A DNA stretch of 64,000 bases from Arthrobacter sp. OY3WO11 (GTDB taxonomy: Bacteria > Actinomycetota > Actinomycetes > Actinomycetales > Micrococcaceae), in NCBI RefSeq assembly GCF_001641125.1, contig NZ_LWLP01000001.1, forward strand, positions 442,156-506,155. Reading direction: 5' to 3'. Under the pieces are notes generated by a model, which made no database searches, had not been told where the DNA came from, and saw only the letters and a program-made list of their open reading frames with translations. Positions 16,172 through 24,203 of this stretch are shown one piece after another; positions within the stretch are counted from its first letter, which is position 1, and every line of letters starts with the position of its first letter. The position numbers and the translations under genes are program-made.

Positions 16172-17296
16172 ATGCGCATTCTTATTGCTCCGGACAAGTT
16201 CAAGGGTTCCCTGACGGCGGCTGAAGCCGCTGCTGCCATCGCGGAAGGCGCGCTGCGCGTGTACCCGGAGGCAGTTGCCACCCAGTTCCCCATCGCCGAC
16301 GGCGGGGAAGGAACCTTGGAGGCAGCCGTGGCCGCCGGCTTCGAGGAGCGGCTCAACGCCGTCGTGGGACCCATCCTGGCGCCCCTGGGTGCCGCGTGGG
16401 CCATCCACACGTCCGACGACGGCAAGGTCACCGCCGTCATCGAAACGGCCCAGGCCTCCGGCCTTGCAGACATGGAACCCACCCCGGCCAACGCGCTCCG
16501 GGCCCACAGCTACGGCTGCGGCCAGCTCATCGCGGCGGCCCTGGACGCCGGCGCCACCGAGATCGTGCTGGGGCTGGGCGGATCGGCAATGACCGACGGC
16601 GGCAGCGGCGCCCTGCGCGCCCTGGGCCTCAAGCCGCTCGACTCGGCCGGGAACGTGGTGCCCCTCGGTGGCGGGTCGCTTGCCGACGTCGCGGCACTGG
16701 ACACCAGCGGGCTGGACCCCCGGCTCGCCGCCACCACCTTCAGGATCGCCGTGGACGTCAGGAATCCGCTCTATGGAACGTCGGGCGCCGCGCACGTCTT
16801 CGCGCCGCAGAAAGGCGCGGACGCGGACACCGTGGAACTGCTCGACGCCGGCCTCCGCAACTGGGCATCCATCCTCCGGGAGGCCACCGGCCGGGACGTG
16901 AACATCCCCGGCGCCGGCGCTGCCGGCGGCTTTCCGGCGTCGTTCCTTGCCTTCACCGGGGCCACGCTGGAAGGCGGCTTCGCGCTGGTGGCAGGGCTCA
17001 CCGGCCTGGCCGGGCAACTGGGTGAAGCGGACCTGGTGATTACCGGAGAAGGGTCCATGGACTCGCAGTCCCTGACCGGAAAAGCTCCCATCGCGCTCGC
17101 GGACGCGGCACGGGAGCGCGGAATTCCCGTGATCGTCGTGGCCGGCCGCATCCTGGTGACGCCCGAGGAGCTCGCTGAACACGGCGTGGTGGCTGCCGCG
17201 CAACTGCTGGACGTGGCTCCCAGCTCGCAGGACGCCGTCGCACACGCCGCCAAGTACCTGGCGTGGGCAACAAGCCAGGTCCTTGAAGGCGCATAG
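16172..17296 (+). CDS. glxK: Glycerate kinase
   Basis: 374 residues of the type I (GarK/GlxK) glycerate kinase family, which phosphorylates glycerate to 2- or 3-phosphoglycerate. The family start MRILIAPDKFKGSL and the segments FPIADGGEGTLEA and VLGLGGSAMTDGGSG are clear, as is ITGEGSMDSQSLTGKAP near the C-terminus. The ATG at 16172 is chosen because the family begins there. In-frame upstream codons run through the LacI-type operator. A solitary gene, it is likely induced by a sugar acid or glyoxylate-derived signal. Confidence 0.9.
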   Translation: MRILIAPDKFKGSLTAAEAAAAIAEGALRVYPEAVATQFPIADGGEGTLEAAVAAGFEERLNAVVGPILAPLGAAWAIHTSDDGKVTAVIETAQASGLADMEPTPANALRAHSYGCGQLIAAALDAGATEIVLGLGGSAMTDGGSGALRALGLKPLDSAGNVVPLGGGSLADVAALDTSGLDPRLAATTFRIAVDVRNPLYGTSGAAHVFAPQKGADADTVELLDAGLRNWASILREATGRDVNIPGAGAAGGFPASFLAFTGATLEGGFALVAGLTGLAGQLGEADLVITGEGSMDSQSLTGKAPIALADAARERGIPVIVVAGRILVTPEELAEHGVVAAAQLLDVAPSSQDAVAHAAKYLAWATSQVLEGA

Positions 17297-17310
17297 CGGC
17301 GCGGAGGGAA

Positions 17311-17664
17311 CTAGACGATTGTGGTGTTGCGGCGACGCCGCCAGATCAACACCACAATCAGGGTTACCAGTGCGATCCCGCCGATGACCCACGGCGCGAA
17401 ATTGACCCTGGTGGACTCGCTCTGGGTCGACTCGCCGGTCCCCGGGTTCGCAGGGCCGGTGGAGGCCGTAGCCCCGGGAGAGGGCGTGGGCGATGTGCCC
17501 GTCACCGCCCACAACGCTGCCGCGCCTGCGTGCGCTGCCGCGCTGGCTTCCGCTGCTGCAGGCGCCGGACCTGCGGAGGTCGAGGCCTGGGCCGCTCCCA
17601 GCGGGAGTGCCGGCGTCGCGATGATCAAAAGTGCCAGGAGCGCAGATCTCAGGATCGTTCGCAT
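17311..17664 (-). CDS. Small secreted, C-terminally anchored hypothetical protein
   Basis: 117 residues. The N-terminal signal peptide is about residues 1-27 (RTILRSALLALLIIATPALP then AQA). A low-complexity Ala/Pro/Thr/Ser-rich middle follows. A single transmembrane helix near 92-109 (PWVIGGIALVTLIVVLIW) is followed by a basic tail RRRRNTTIV. The layout resembles a small surface protein, with no family assigned. Convergent with glycerate kinase, 14 bases apart. Confidence 0.65.
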   Translation of the reverse strand: MRTILRSALLALLIIATPALPLGAAQASTSAGPAPAAAEASAAAHAGAAALWAVTGTSPTPSPGATASTGPANPGTGESTQSESTRVNFAPWVIGGIALVTLIVVLIWRRRRNTTIV

Positions 17665-17801
17665 GCTCTTTTCCTTTCGGGAAGAATCGGCTCAGGTGCC
17701 CCCACCAAGACGGCGACGGCCAGGAATTCGCTTTGCCAGTTGTGGAAGGAATCGAACCAGAACCGGCTGGTGCTCATGTACTGGAGGGCGGTGCTGGCCA
17801 T
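17649..17801 (-). pseudogene. Remnant of a DUF6766-family membrane protein gene
   Basis: A 50-codon frame starting right after the DUF6328 gene and running into the start of the next gene. Its residues about 9-34 (MSTSRFWFDSFHNWQSEFLA, then VAVLVG) match what I recall of the C-terminal part of DUF6766 proteins, which are about 200 residues long (S-FWF-SF-NWQSEFLAV). The rest of the family, including the N-terminal helix and the usual RQRGSPESK tail, is missing. Both ends are cut, so this looks like a decayed gene fragment. Confidence 0.55.
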
Positions 17802-17803
17802 GG

Positions 17804-18325
17804 CTATTCCCCATCAGGGCCGGGCGATCCCTGCCCTGCAGCGGCGCGCCTGTTCAGGTGGATAGGGACGTAGACCAGCAGGACCACCATCACGGCCATG
17901 AGCGCTCCGCCGGCCGTGAGGCCTGCCGTACGTCCCGCGGTCACGTCGAAGACCAGCGCCGCGGTACCTGCGCTCAACAGCGCGATTCCGGCGAGGGTGA
18001 TTTTTGCGATGGTGTCCCCGCTGGATACCAGGGTTTCCTTGAGCCGCTTCCGGAAGAGCCTCCGGTGCACGCTGACCGGCAGGAGGATGAGGGCGGTGGT
18101 GAGCGCCGCAATCACCACGTTGGTGAGGTAGAGGCCAACCTGGAAATCGTCAAGGGTCTCAAAGCGTTCCTGGAAGGGAAGCGTCAGCAGGAAGCCGGCC
18201 AGGATCTGGACGCCCATCTGCAGCACCCGCATCTCCTGCAGCAGTTCGGCCCAGTTGCGGTCCAGCTGCTCCTCACGGGTCTCGTTCCTGCCCGACCTGC
18301 CCGTGTAATCCTCCACCTCGGACAT
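17804..18325 (-). CDS. DUF6328 family membrane protein
   Basis: 173 residues with the signature NWAELLQEMRVLQMGVQILAG followed by FLLTLPFQERF, which marks DUF6328. Predicted membrane helices lie at about 38-55, 68-90, 110-130 and 138-158. The ATG at 18325 is chosen because GGAGGGAGGAGAGG precedes it; an upstream in-frame ATG at 18397 lacks such a site. Function unknown. The family is frequent in actinobacteria. Next to it is a DUF6766 remnant. Confidence 0.78.
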   Translation of the reverse strand: MSEVEDYTGRSGRNETREEQLDRNWAELLQEMRVLQMGVQILAGFLLTLPFQERFETLDDFQVGLYLTNVVIAALTTALILLPVSVHRRLFRKRLKETLVSSGDTIAKITLAGIALLSAGTAALVFDVTAGRTAGLTAGGALMAVMVVLLVYVPIHLNRRAAAGQGSPGPDGE

Positions 18326-18410
18326 TGCCTCTCCTCCCTCCGCCTGCCTGCTCTCCTTCTGCTCTTCCGGCACCCGGAAAGACGGCAGGCGTTGCACCGC
18401 GACCTACATT

Positions 18411-18428
18411 TGATAAGTTTACTGATTA
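18411..18428. promoter_or_regulatory. TAAGCATGCTTA-type element (site D)
   Basis: GATAAGTTTACTGATTATTC lies between the divergent DUF6328 and SDR genes. The rightward half (TTTACTGATTATT) matches the other sites (CTTAC followed by an AT-rich block), and GATTAT could be a -10. It is about 100 bases from the SDR start codon. Confidence 0.42.
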
Positions 18429-18529
18429 TTCGCTCCGATCGGTGGACTTTGTTCCTCCGGCCGGGATAGCTTCGAAGAGCCGGCGTATGGCGGAGCTCTT
18501 CGAAAACCGACACAGTGAGCAGGCGGACT

Positions 18530-19429
18530 ATGAGCGACACAGACAAGCAGAGGGACCAGCCAAAGGATCCCCGGGGCGGCTACCACTCCGGCCCGTTCCC
18601 GGAGCAGGAACAGAAGCAGCCCGGGCTCACGGCGCCAATGGAACCGAAGCCTGACCACGGGGAACTGAGCTACGAGGGGCACGGCAAGCTCCAGGGCAAG
18701 GCCGCCCTCATCACGGGCGGCGATTCCGGAATTGGCAAGGCCGCCGCTATCGCCTTTGCGCGTGAGGGCGCAGACGTGGCCATTTCCTACCTGCCGGAAG
18801 AGGAGGCGGACGCGCAGGACACCGCGGACTGGATCCGCAAAGCCGGCCAGCGCGTCCTGCTGTTTGCGGGAGACGGCAGGGAAGAGGACTTCAGCACCCG
18901 CATCGTTGAGGAAACCGCGTCCGGTTTCGGCCGGCTCGATGTGGTGGTCCTGAACGCCGCGTACCAGAAGAACCGCGAAAGCCTGGAGTCGCTGCCCACC
19001 GAGGAATTCGACCGGGTTTTCAAGACCAACCTTTACTCGCTGCTGTGGACGGCGCGGGCCGCGGTGCCCCATTTGAAGCCGGGCGCGTCCATCATCACCA
19101 CAGCCTCGATCCAGGCCTTCAACCCGTCCCCGGCGCTGATCGACTACGCCATGACCAAAGCCGCCCAGGTGGCGTTCACCAAAGCATTGGCACAGGAACT
19201 CGGGCCGAACGGCATCAGGGTCAACGCCGTGGCCCCCGGGCCCATCTGGACCCCGCTGATCCCGGCGACGGAATGGCCGGACAAACTCCCCACGTTCGGC
19301 CAGGACACACCATTGGAACGGGCGGGCCAGCCGGCCGAGCTCGCGGCCGCCTATGTGCTGCTGGCCTCCGAGGACGGCTCCTACATTTCCGGGGCGGTGC
19401 TGCCGGTTACCGGCGGCAAGGGCCTCTAG
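18530..19429 (+). CDS. SDR-family oxidoreductase, general-stress protein 39/YghA-like
   Basis: 299 residues. An N-terminal extension of about 50 residues (KDPRGGYHSGPFPEQEQKQP) is characteristic of the YghA/YhdF/GS39 group of stress-linked dehydrogenases. It is followed by TGGDSGIGKA near 60, an NAAY segment near 145 and a catalytic YAMTK near 210. The C-terminus GSYISGAVLPVTGG is typical. The ATG at 18530 is preferred over 18515. A hydrophilic small protein follows after 55 bases, so the pair is probably one stress operon under site D. Confidence 0.88.
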   Translation: MSDTDKQRDQPKDPRGGYHSGPFPEQEQKQPGLTAPMEPKPDHGELSYEGHGKLQGKAALITGGDSGIGKAAAIAFAREGADVAISYLPEEEADAQDTADWIRKAGQRVLLFAGDGREEDFSTRIVEETASGFGRLDVVVLNAAYQKNRESLESLPTEEFDRVFKTNLYSLLWTARAAVPHLKPGASIITTASIQAFNPSPALIDYAMTKAAQVAFTKALAQELGPNGIRVNAVAPGPIWTPLIPATEWPDKLPTFGQDTPLERAGQPAELAAAYVLLASEDGSYISGAVLPVTGGKGL

Positions 19430-19484
19430 CGCTTTACCCACGCCAGCAGAGCAGCTTCATCCGAACCGACAACAGGAGGAAACC

Positions 19485-19844
19485 ATGACGCAGGACAACC
19501 AGCACGCCCAGCCCGAATCGGACCCGGGCGGCTACGGCACTCCCACCGCTGAGCAGGAAATGGGCGGATCCCAGGCCTCAGCGAATGGGTCCGGGTCCGG
19601 CACGGGCAGCGCTGACACCAACGAGCCGCAGTCCGATCCGCAGGCGGATCCGGTGCCCCGCGACGTTGACCTACCCTCCAGCGCCGCCGAGATTGATGAG
19701 TCCAACGACGACTCGCAGGGGTCGGCGCCGGTCTCGTCCGAGGCCGGACAGGAAGCCGCCGGACTTCCGGACGGCAGCGGCAACGACCTGCCCGAGGAGA
19801 AGTCACCGAACGACGACGGCGGCGAGAGCTTCGACGCCGGATAA
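19485..19844 (+). CDS. Hydrophilic hypothetical protein
   Basis: 119 residues, very acidic and rich in Ser, Gly, Asp, Gln and Pro, with no hydrophobic segment, so intrinsically disordered. It starts at the ATG after AGGAGGAAACC (19471-19484). Similar in style to the protein at 8030 (DLESDEADGD there, LPEEKSPNDDGGES here). Downstream of the stress-type SDR in the same operon. Possibly a desiccation or stress protectant, but this is only composition-based. Confidence 0.6.
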   Translation: MTQDNQHAQPESDPGGYGTPTAEQEMGGSQASANGSGSGTGSADTNEPQSDPQADPVPRDVDLPSSAAEIDESNDDSQGSAPVSSEAGQEAAGLPDGSGNDLPEEKSPNDDGGESFDAG

Positions 19845-19886
19845 CGGGCCGGGTGCCGCTCCCTGGGGGTGCCCGTATTCCTTTGG

Positions 19887-19930
19887 AGGCCTCCGCTCCG
19901 TGGTTCCCTGCGAACCCGGGGCGGAGGCCT
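19887..19930 (+). terminator. Hairpin after the SDR operon
   Basis: AGGCCTCCGC (19887-19896) pairs perfectly with GCGGAGGCCT (19921-19930) across a 24-base loop. It lies 43 bases after the stop of the small hydrophilic gene, with no T-run. Confidence 0.5.
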
Positions 19931-20081
19931 TCGGCATGTCCGGAGGCGGCGTACTTGGTCGCGTCCGCCGCGTGAGTCCGTCAGGCTGAAGCGCACTGCC
20001 CCTCCCTTGAAACGCGCGGGGGACGTATTCTTAGAAAGAGGTTTTGCAGTAGGCCGGAGCGCTTCAACCAAGGCGTAAATC

Positions 20082-20981
20082 ATGGCGGCTGAACCCGCAG
20101 CGCAGCTCGGCTGGGGACCCCTTCCAGTACCCCCGGAACAGGTCTTCGACAGCAAGGACGTCGAAACGTACCTCTGGGAAGTCACCCGTGACTTCATGGC
20201 GGACATCAAGGGCGAGCCGCGCGGCATCAGCTGGGCGGCCACGCTCTTCCGCCTGGGGCAGGCACGCACCGTCGCCGCCAGCACCGAGGAAGCACTCAAA
20301 GCAAACCAGGAACAGTGCTCCTTCGCTGACGGGCCGGCCATGGAAGCCCTCCGAACCGGCGAATTCGTGCTGCTGTCCGACGTCAGCCGGGACCGGCGCT
20401 GGCCCGGGTACGCCAGCGCAGCCGCCGGCCACGGCGTCCAGTCGCTCCTGTCCATGCCCATCGCCTCCGAGGGCGGGACGAGCGCCGCCATCAACCTCTA
20501 TGCCGCGCTCCCGCACGCCTTCAGCAGCGACGACCTTCTCCGAAGCCGCAGCTACGCGCAGCAGGTGGCTCGGGCCCTGCGTGTTGTGGTGCGGACGGCC
20601 GAGCGCGCCGAAGCCAAGGCGGGGATCGCCGTCGTCCAAAGCTCCCTTGTCCTGGTGGACCTGGCGGTGCGCAGCCTCATGGACGAGTACGGCCTCAACC
20701 GCGAGGGGGCACTTCGGTTCCTGCAGACACAGGCGCTGCACCACGAACTCGACCTGCGCGATGCCGCGCTGAACGTGGTTGCGCCGGGGCCCGGGAGGGA
20801 GAACCCCAGGGCCGGGGAGCCGGGCAGGGAGCCTGCCGGGCTGAGGCAGGGAACGCCCGACGGCGTCGCGGACTTCCGCCTGCTGCCCCCAGCCGAGCTG
20901 GAGCAGGAGGAACAGCCCCGCCGGCGTAAAGCCGGCCGGGGCAAGGACCCCTCACACACCGCGGAAGGGAGGACGGCATGA
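20082..20981 (+). CDS. GAF and ANTAR domain-containing protein
   Basis: 299 residues. Residues about 45-175 form a GAF sensor domain. Residues about 180-235 form an ANTAR RNA-binding helical bundle (SSLVLVDLAVRSLMDEYGLN, then EGALRFLQTQAL and LRDAALNVV). The last 60 residues are polar and disordered. ANTAR proteins act as antiterminators by binding paired hairpins in mRNA leaders. Its stop overlaps the ATG of the SGNH hydrolase by 4 bases (ATGA), so the two are coupled. Confidence 0.85.
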   Translation: MAAEPAAQLGWGPLPVPPEQVFDSKDVETYLWEVTRDFMADIKGEPRGISWAATLFRLGQARTVAASTEEALKANQEQCSFADGPAMEALRTGEFVLLSDVSRDRRWPGYASAAAGHGVQSLLSMPIASEGGTSAAINLYAALPHAFSSDDLLRSRSYAQQVARALRVVVRTAERAEAKAGIAVVQSSLVLVDLAVRSLMDEYGLNREGALRFLQTQALHHELDLRDAALNVVAPGPGRENPRAGEPGREPAGLRQGTPDGVADFRLLPPAELEQEEQPRRRKAGRGKDPSHTAEGRTA

Positions 20982-21907
20982 CAACGCCGAAGCAGGAGCA
21001 GTCGCCCGGCCGGCCAGTTGGCCTGGATGTGGTACGTCCGGTGGAACAGGCTCCTGGAGCAGGGCAGCACCCCTGGCACCGCTTTGTGGCACTCGGCGAC
21101 TCCTTCACGGAGGGTATGGGGGATCCCGAGCCCAAGAACCAGGGCGGGCTGCGGGGCTGGGCTGACCGGGTGGCCGAAGAGCTCAGCGCGGGACAGCCTG
21201 ATTTTGCCTATGCCAACCTCGCGATCCGGGGCTTGCGGCTGCAGCAGATCCTGGATCAGCAGGTCGGCCCGGCGCTGGCCGCACAGCCTGACCTGGTGAC
21301 GCTGTCCGCCGGCGGCAACGACATCGTGTTCCGCCGCGGCGATCCGGACAAGCTGGCCGAGAAGATCGACGCCGGCGTGGAGCAGCTCACCCGCTCCGGG
21401 GCCACTGTGGTCCTCTTCGCCGGCCCCGACTGGGGCGCCACCCCGGTCTTCGGCCAGATACGCGGCAAGGTGGCCATCCTGAACGAAAACCTCCACGTGG
21501 TTGCCGCCCGGCATAACGCTGTGATGGTGGACTTGTGGTGCCTGCGCGACCTCACCAGGCCTGGCATGTGGGACCCTGACCGGCTGCATTTCTCGCCCCT
21601 GGGTCACCACACCATAGCCTTGGGGGTGCTGCAGGCCCTGGCCGTTCCCCACAACCTTGAACCGTTGCAGCCCAAGGCGCTTCCGGCGCGCAACTGGAAG
21701 AAAGCCCGGGCCAACGACCTCGCCTGGGCCCGGGAGTACCTCGTACCCTGGGCGATCCGCCAGGTCAGGCACCCCGCGGAGGCTCCGCTGGTTCCCAAAC
21801 GACCCCGCCCCGGGCCCGTCTTCGGGCACCTGCCAATCGTCCATCCGCAGGGACTGCCCGCCGAGCCCTTGTCCCTGGCCGAGCCCTTGTCCCTGAAGGA
21901 GGCCTAG
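20978..21907 (+). CDS. SGNH/GDSL-type hydrolase
   Basis: 309 residues. Block I is FVALGDSFTEGMGD (catalytic Ser in GDSF, near residue 37), block III is SAGGNDIVF with the Gly and Asn of the oxyanion hole, and block V is DPDRLHFSPLGHH with the catalytic Asp and His. Esterase or lipase activity on an unknown substrate. No signal peptide. The C-terminus contains a short repeat, AEPLSL twice, from an 18-base tandem duplication near 21865-21900. It overlaps the uracil permease gene tail to tail by 4 bases. Confidence 0.85.
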   Translation: MTTPKQEQSPGRPVGLDVVRPVEQAPGAGQHPWHRFVALGDSFTEGMGDPEPKNQGGLRGWADRVAEELSAGQPDFAYANLAIRGLRLQQILDQQVGPALAAQPDLVTLSAGGNDIVFRRGDPDKLAEKIDAGVEQLTRSGATVVLFAGPDWGATPVFGQIRGKVAILNENLHVVAARHNAVMVDLWCLRDLTRPGMWDPDRLHFSPLGHHTIALGVLQALAVPHNLEPLQPKALPARNWKKARANDLAWAREYLVPWAIRQVRHPAEAPLVPKRPRPGPVFGHLPIVHPQGLPAEPLSLAEPLSLKEA

Positions 21908-23256
21908 CGCTTTTTCGGGGCGCGCCTGGCGGCAGCGTTCCCCGACGCCTTGGCCTGGGGAGGCAGCCCCGCCTGCTCGGTTTCGGGCTCGGCTACAGTG
22001 CCCCGCGCCTTCGCGATGGCCTTCATGCCGTGGTAGATCACCAGGGCCGCGGCTGATCCCAGTGCGATGCCGGTGAACTTCAGGTCACCGATGGTCCAGG
22101 TGTAGTCCGCGATGCCGATGATCAGGGCCACCGCGGCGGTAGTCAGGTTCACCGGGTTCGAGAAGTTCACCTTGTTCTGCACCCAGATCTTCACGCCGAG
22201 GATACCGATCATGCCGTACAGCATGGTGGCCGCGCCGCCCAGCACCCCGGCCGGGACGGTGGCTATGAGCTCGCCGAACTTGGGGGAGAAGCTCAAGACG
22301 ATGGCGAAGACGCCGGCCACCCAGTAGGCCGCCGTCGAATAGACCTTGGTGGCGGCCATGACGCCGATGTTTTCGGCGTAGGTGGTGGTGCCGGACCCGC
22401 CGCCGAAGCCGGCCAGGACGGTGGCGGCGCCGTCAGCCATCAGCGCCCGGCCTGAGACGCCGTCGAGGTTCTGGCCTATCATGGCGGCTACGGACTTCAC
22501 GTGGCCGATGTTCTCCGCCACCAGGACCAGCACCACGGGCACGAACAGGCCCAGGACGCCCACATGGAACTCAGGGGTCTGGAACTGTGGCAGGCCCACC
22601 CAGGCTGCGGCCTCCATCTTTTCGTAGCTCACCTCGCCGCGCAGCATCGCCACAAGGTAGCCCACCACCACGCCCACCAGGATGCTGAGGCGGCCCAGGA
22701 TCCCCCGGAACAGCACACTGACCAGGATGATGGTGGCCAGCGTGACCACGGCGGTGACGGGGGCGTCGTCGAAATTGTTCTTTGCTGCGGGGGCAAGGTT
22801 GAGCCCGATCAGCGCTACGATGGCGCCGGTGACGATCGGCGGCATCAGCCGGTTGATCCAGCCCGCGCCGAACTTCTGGACGATGGCGCCCACCAGGGCC
22901 AGGGCCGCGCCGGCCAGGACCACGCCGCCCAGTGCTCCCGGCACGCCGAACTGCTGCTGGGACGCCATGATGGGTGCGATGAACGCGAAGCTTGAGCCAA
23001 GGTAGCTGGGAACCCGGCCTTTGGTGATCACCAGGAACAGCAGCGTTCCGATGCCGGAGAAGAACAGCGTGGTGGCAGGCGGCATGCCGGTGATGATGGG
23101 TACCAGGAACGTGGCGCCGAACATGGCCACCACGTGCTGCATGCCCACGCCGATGGTCAGCGGCCAGGCCAGACGCTCATCGGGGGCTACCACGTGCCCC
23201 GGCTTGATGGACTTGCCTGTGCCGTGCAGCTTCCATTTGATTCCGAGCATGCTCAT
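21904..23256 (-). CDS. uraA: Uracil-xanthine permease (NCS2)
   Basis: 450 residues, a nucleobase:cation symporter-2 family member with about 14 hydrophobic helices. Typical segments are WPLTIGVGMQHVVAMFGAT near the N-terminus, FSGIGTLLF, YLGSSFAFIAP, and the NCS2 signature region GFGGGSGTTTYAENIGVMA. It imports uracil (or xanthine) with protons. The cytosolic C-terminal tail is basic (ARRAPKKR). The start at 23256 follows GGCCTCC; the ATG at 23250 is also possible. Divergent from a RutE-like reductase, sharing an operator-like palindrome. Confidence 0.88.
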   Translation of the reverse strand: MSMLGIKWKLHGTGKSIKPGHVVAPDERLAWPLTIGVGMQHVVAMFGATFLVPIITGMPPATTLFFSGIGTLLFLVITKGRVPSYLGSSFAFIAPIMASQQQFGVPGALGGVVLAGAALALVGAIVQKFGAGWINRLMPPIVTGAIVALIGLNLAPAAKNNFDDAPVTAVVTLATIILVSVLFRGILGRLSILVGVVVGYLVAMLRGEVSYEKMEAAAWVGLPQFQTPEFHVGVLGLFVPVVLVLVAENIGHVKSVAAMIGQNLDGVSGRALMADGAATVLAGFGGGSGTTTYAENIGVMAATKVYSTAAYWVAGVFAIVLSFSPKFGELIATVPAGVLGGAATMLYGMIGILGVKIWVQNKVNFSNPVNLTTAAVALIIGIADYTWTIGDLKFTGIALGSAAALVIYHGMKAIAKARGTVAEPETEQAGLPPQAKASGNAAARRAPKKR

Positions 23257-23390
23257 GGGCGGAGGCCTTTCGGGGGCTTTCGGGGGTGCCGCGGAGGGCG
23301 GAGATTAACTGGGACAAGGATACCGCCCGCGCCCTGCCCGCCGACTGCTGTGTCCGATGTCACGGGCGGTCACGGGAAGAGGACATGGCT

Positions 23391-23406
23391 GGTTGAAGTT
23401 GCAACC
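23391..23406. promoter_or_regulatory. Palindrome in the uraA/rutE-like divergent region
   Basis: GGTTG-AAGTTG-CAACC is a 16-base palindrome with perfect 5-bp arms and inner GTTGCAAC symmetry. It lies about 60 bases before the RutE-like start and 135 bases before the permease start. Similar to MarR-type operators in style; the binding protein is unknown. Confidence 0.45.
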
Positions 23407-23464
23407 ATTGAAAGCATCGAGGCCGGCCCCAAGCAAACGGGGAGGCACAGCGAAAGGTACGCCA

Positions 23465-24070
23465 ATGACCATTGCCCACGAAGAAGCGGTTATCGATTCG
23501 GCCGCCGTCGACGCTATTTTCGCGCAGGCCCGCACCGCCAACTCGTTTACCGGAGAGGTGACCGACGAGCAGGCGCAGGCCATCTACGAGCTCACCAAGT
23601 TCGGCCCCACGGCTTTCAACTCCCAGCCGCTGCGCGTCACCTATGTCCGCTCGGACGAAGCCCGCGCCAAGCTGGTTGACGCCCTCATGGCAGGCAACCG
23701 CGCCAAGACCGCGTCCGCCCCGCTGGTGGCCATCCTCAGCTACGACACCAACTGGGCGGGCCAGTGGGACACCTTCCTCCCCGGCTACAACGCCCCCAAG
23801 GCCATGTACGACGCCAACCCGGAACTCGCCGCCGCCACGGGCAACAATAACGCGCACCTGCAGGCCGGCTACTTCATCCTGGCCGTCCGCTCGCTCGGGT
23901 TCTCCGCGGGCCCCATGACCGGCGCCGACTTCGGTGCCATCGATGAGGCGTTCTTCCCCGCGGGCGGCCAGAAGAGCTTCCTGGTGGTCAACATCGGCCA
24001 GCCCGCAGAAGGTGCCTGGGGCGAAGCCAAGCCCAAGTTCTCCTACGAGGACGTCGTCCGCACCGTCTAG
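23465..24070 (+). CDS. rutE: Malonic semialdehyde reductase (RutE-like nitroreductase)
   Basis: 201 residues of the nitroreductase-like flavoprotein fold. The pattern FGPTAFNSQPLRVTYVRS, then AGYFILAVRSLGFSAGPMTG and AFFPAGGQKSFLVVNIG, follows that of E. coli RutE, which reduces malonic semialdehyde to 3-hydroxypropionate at the end of uracil catabolism. No other rut catabolic genes are in the window. The divergent neighbour is a uracil permease (the RutG role), which supports a pyrimidine link. A broader nitroreductase role cannot be excluded. Confidence 0.75.
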   Translation: MTIAHEEAVIDSAAVDAIFAQARTANSFTGEVTDEQAQAIYELTKFGPTAFNSQPLRVTYVRSDEARAKLVDALMAGNRAKTASAPLVAILSYDTNWAGQWDTFLPGYNAPKAMYDANPELAAATGNNNAHLQAGYFILAVRSLGFSAGPMTGADFGAIDEAFFPAGGQKSFLVVNIGQPAEGAWGEAKPKFSYEDVVRTV

Positions 24071-24162
24071 GACGCTCTCCCACTTAATGCACCCTTTTGG
24101 CCATCGCTCTCTCCTGCGTGAGAGAGCGATGGCGGTTAAGGCGCATTAAGTGAGAGAGCGTC
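24071..24162. repeat. Imperfect 92-bp hairpin, REP/MITE-like element
   Basis: Two 43-base arms (24071-24113 and 24120-24162) are inverted copies matching at 36 of 43 positions, separated by a 6-base loop. The ends GACGCTCTC/GAGAGCGTC pair perfectly and ACTTAATGC is conserved in both arms. It starts immediately after the RutE-like stop codon and ends 41 bases before the next start. The size and structure suggest a dispersed repetitive extragenic palindrome. It could also act as a strong terminator. Confidence 0.75.
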
Positions 24163-24203
24163 GGGCCGCGCGGGCGGGCATAGGGGAGTGGCACACTGGG
24201 CGG

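Noticed and set aside
20007..20031. TTGAAA/TATTCT as a promoter for the GAF-ANTAR gene
   Set aside because: The spacer is only 13 bases, too short for a normal promoter.
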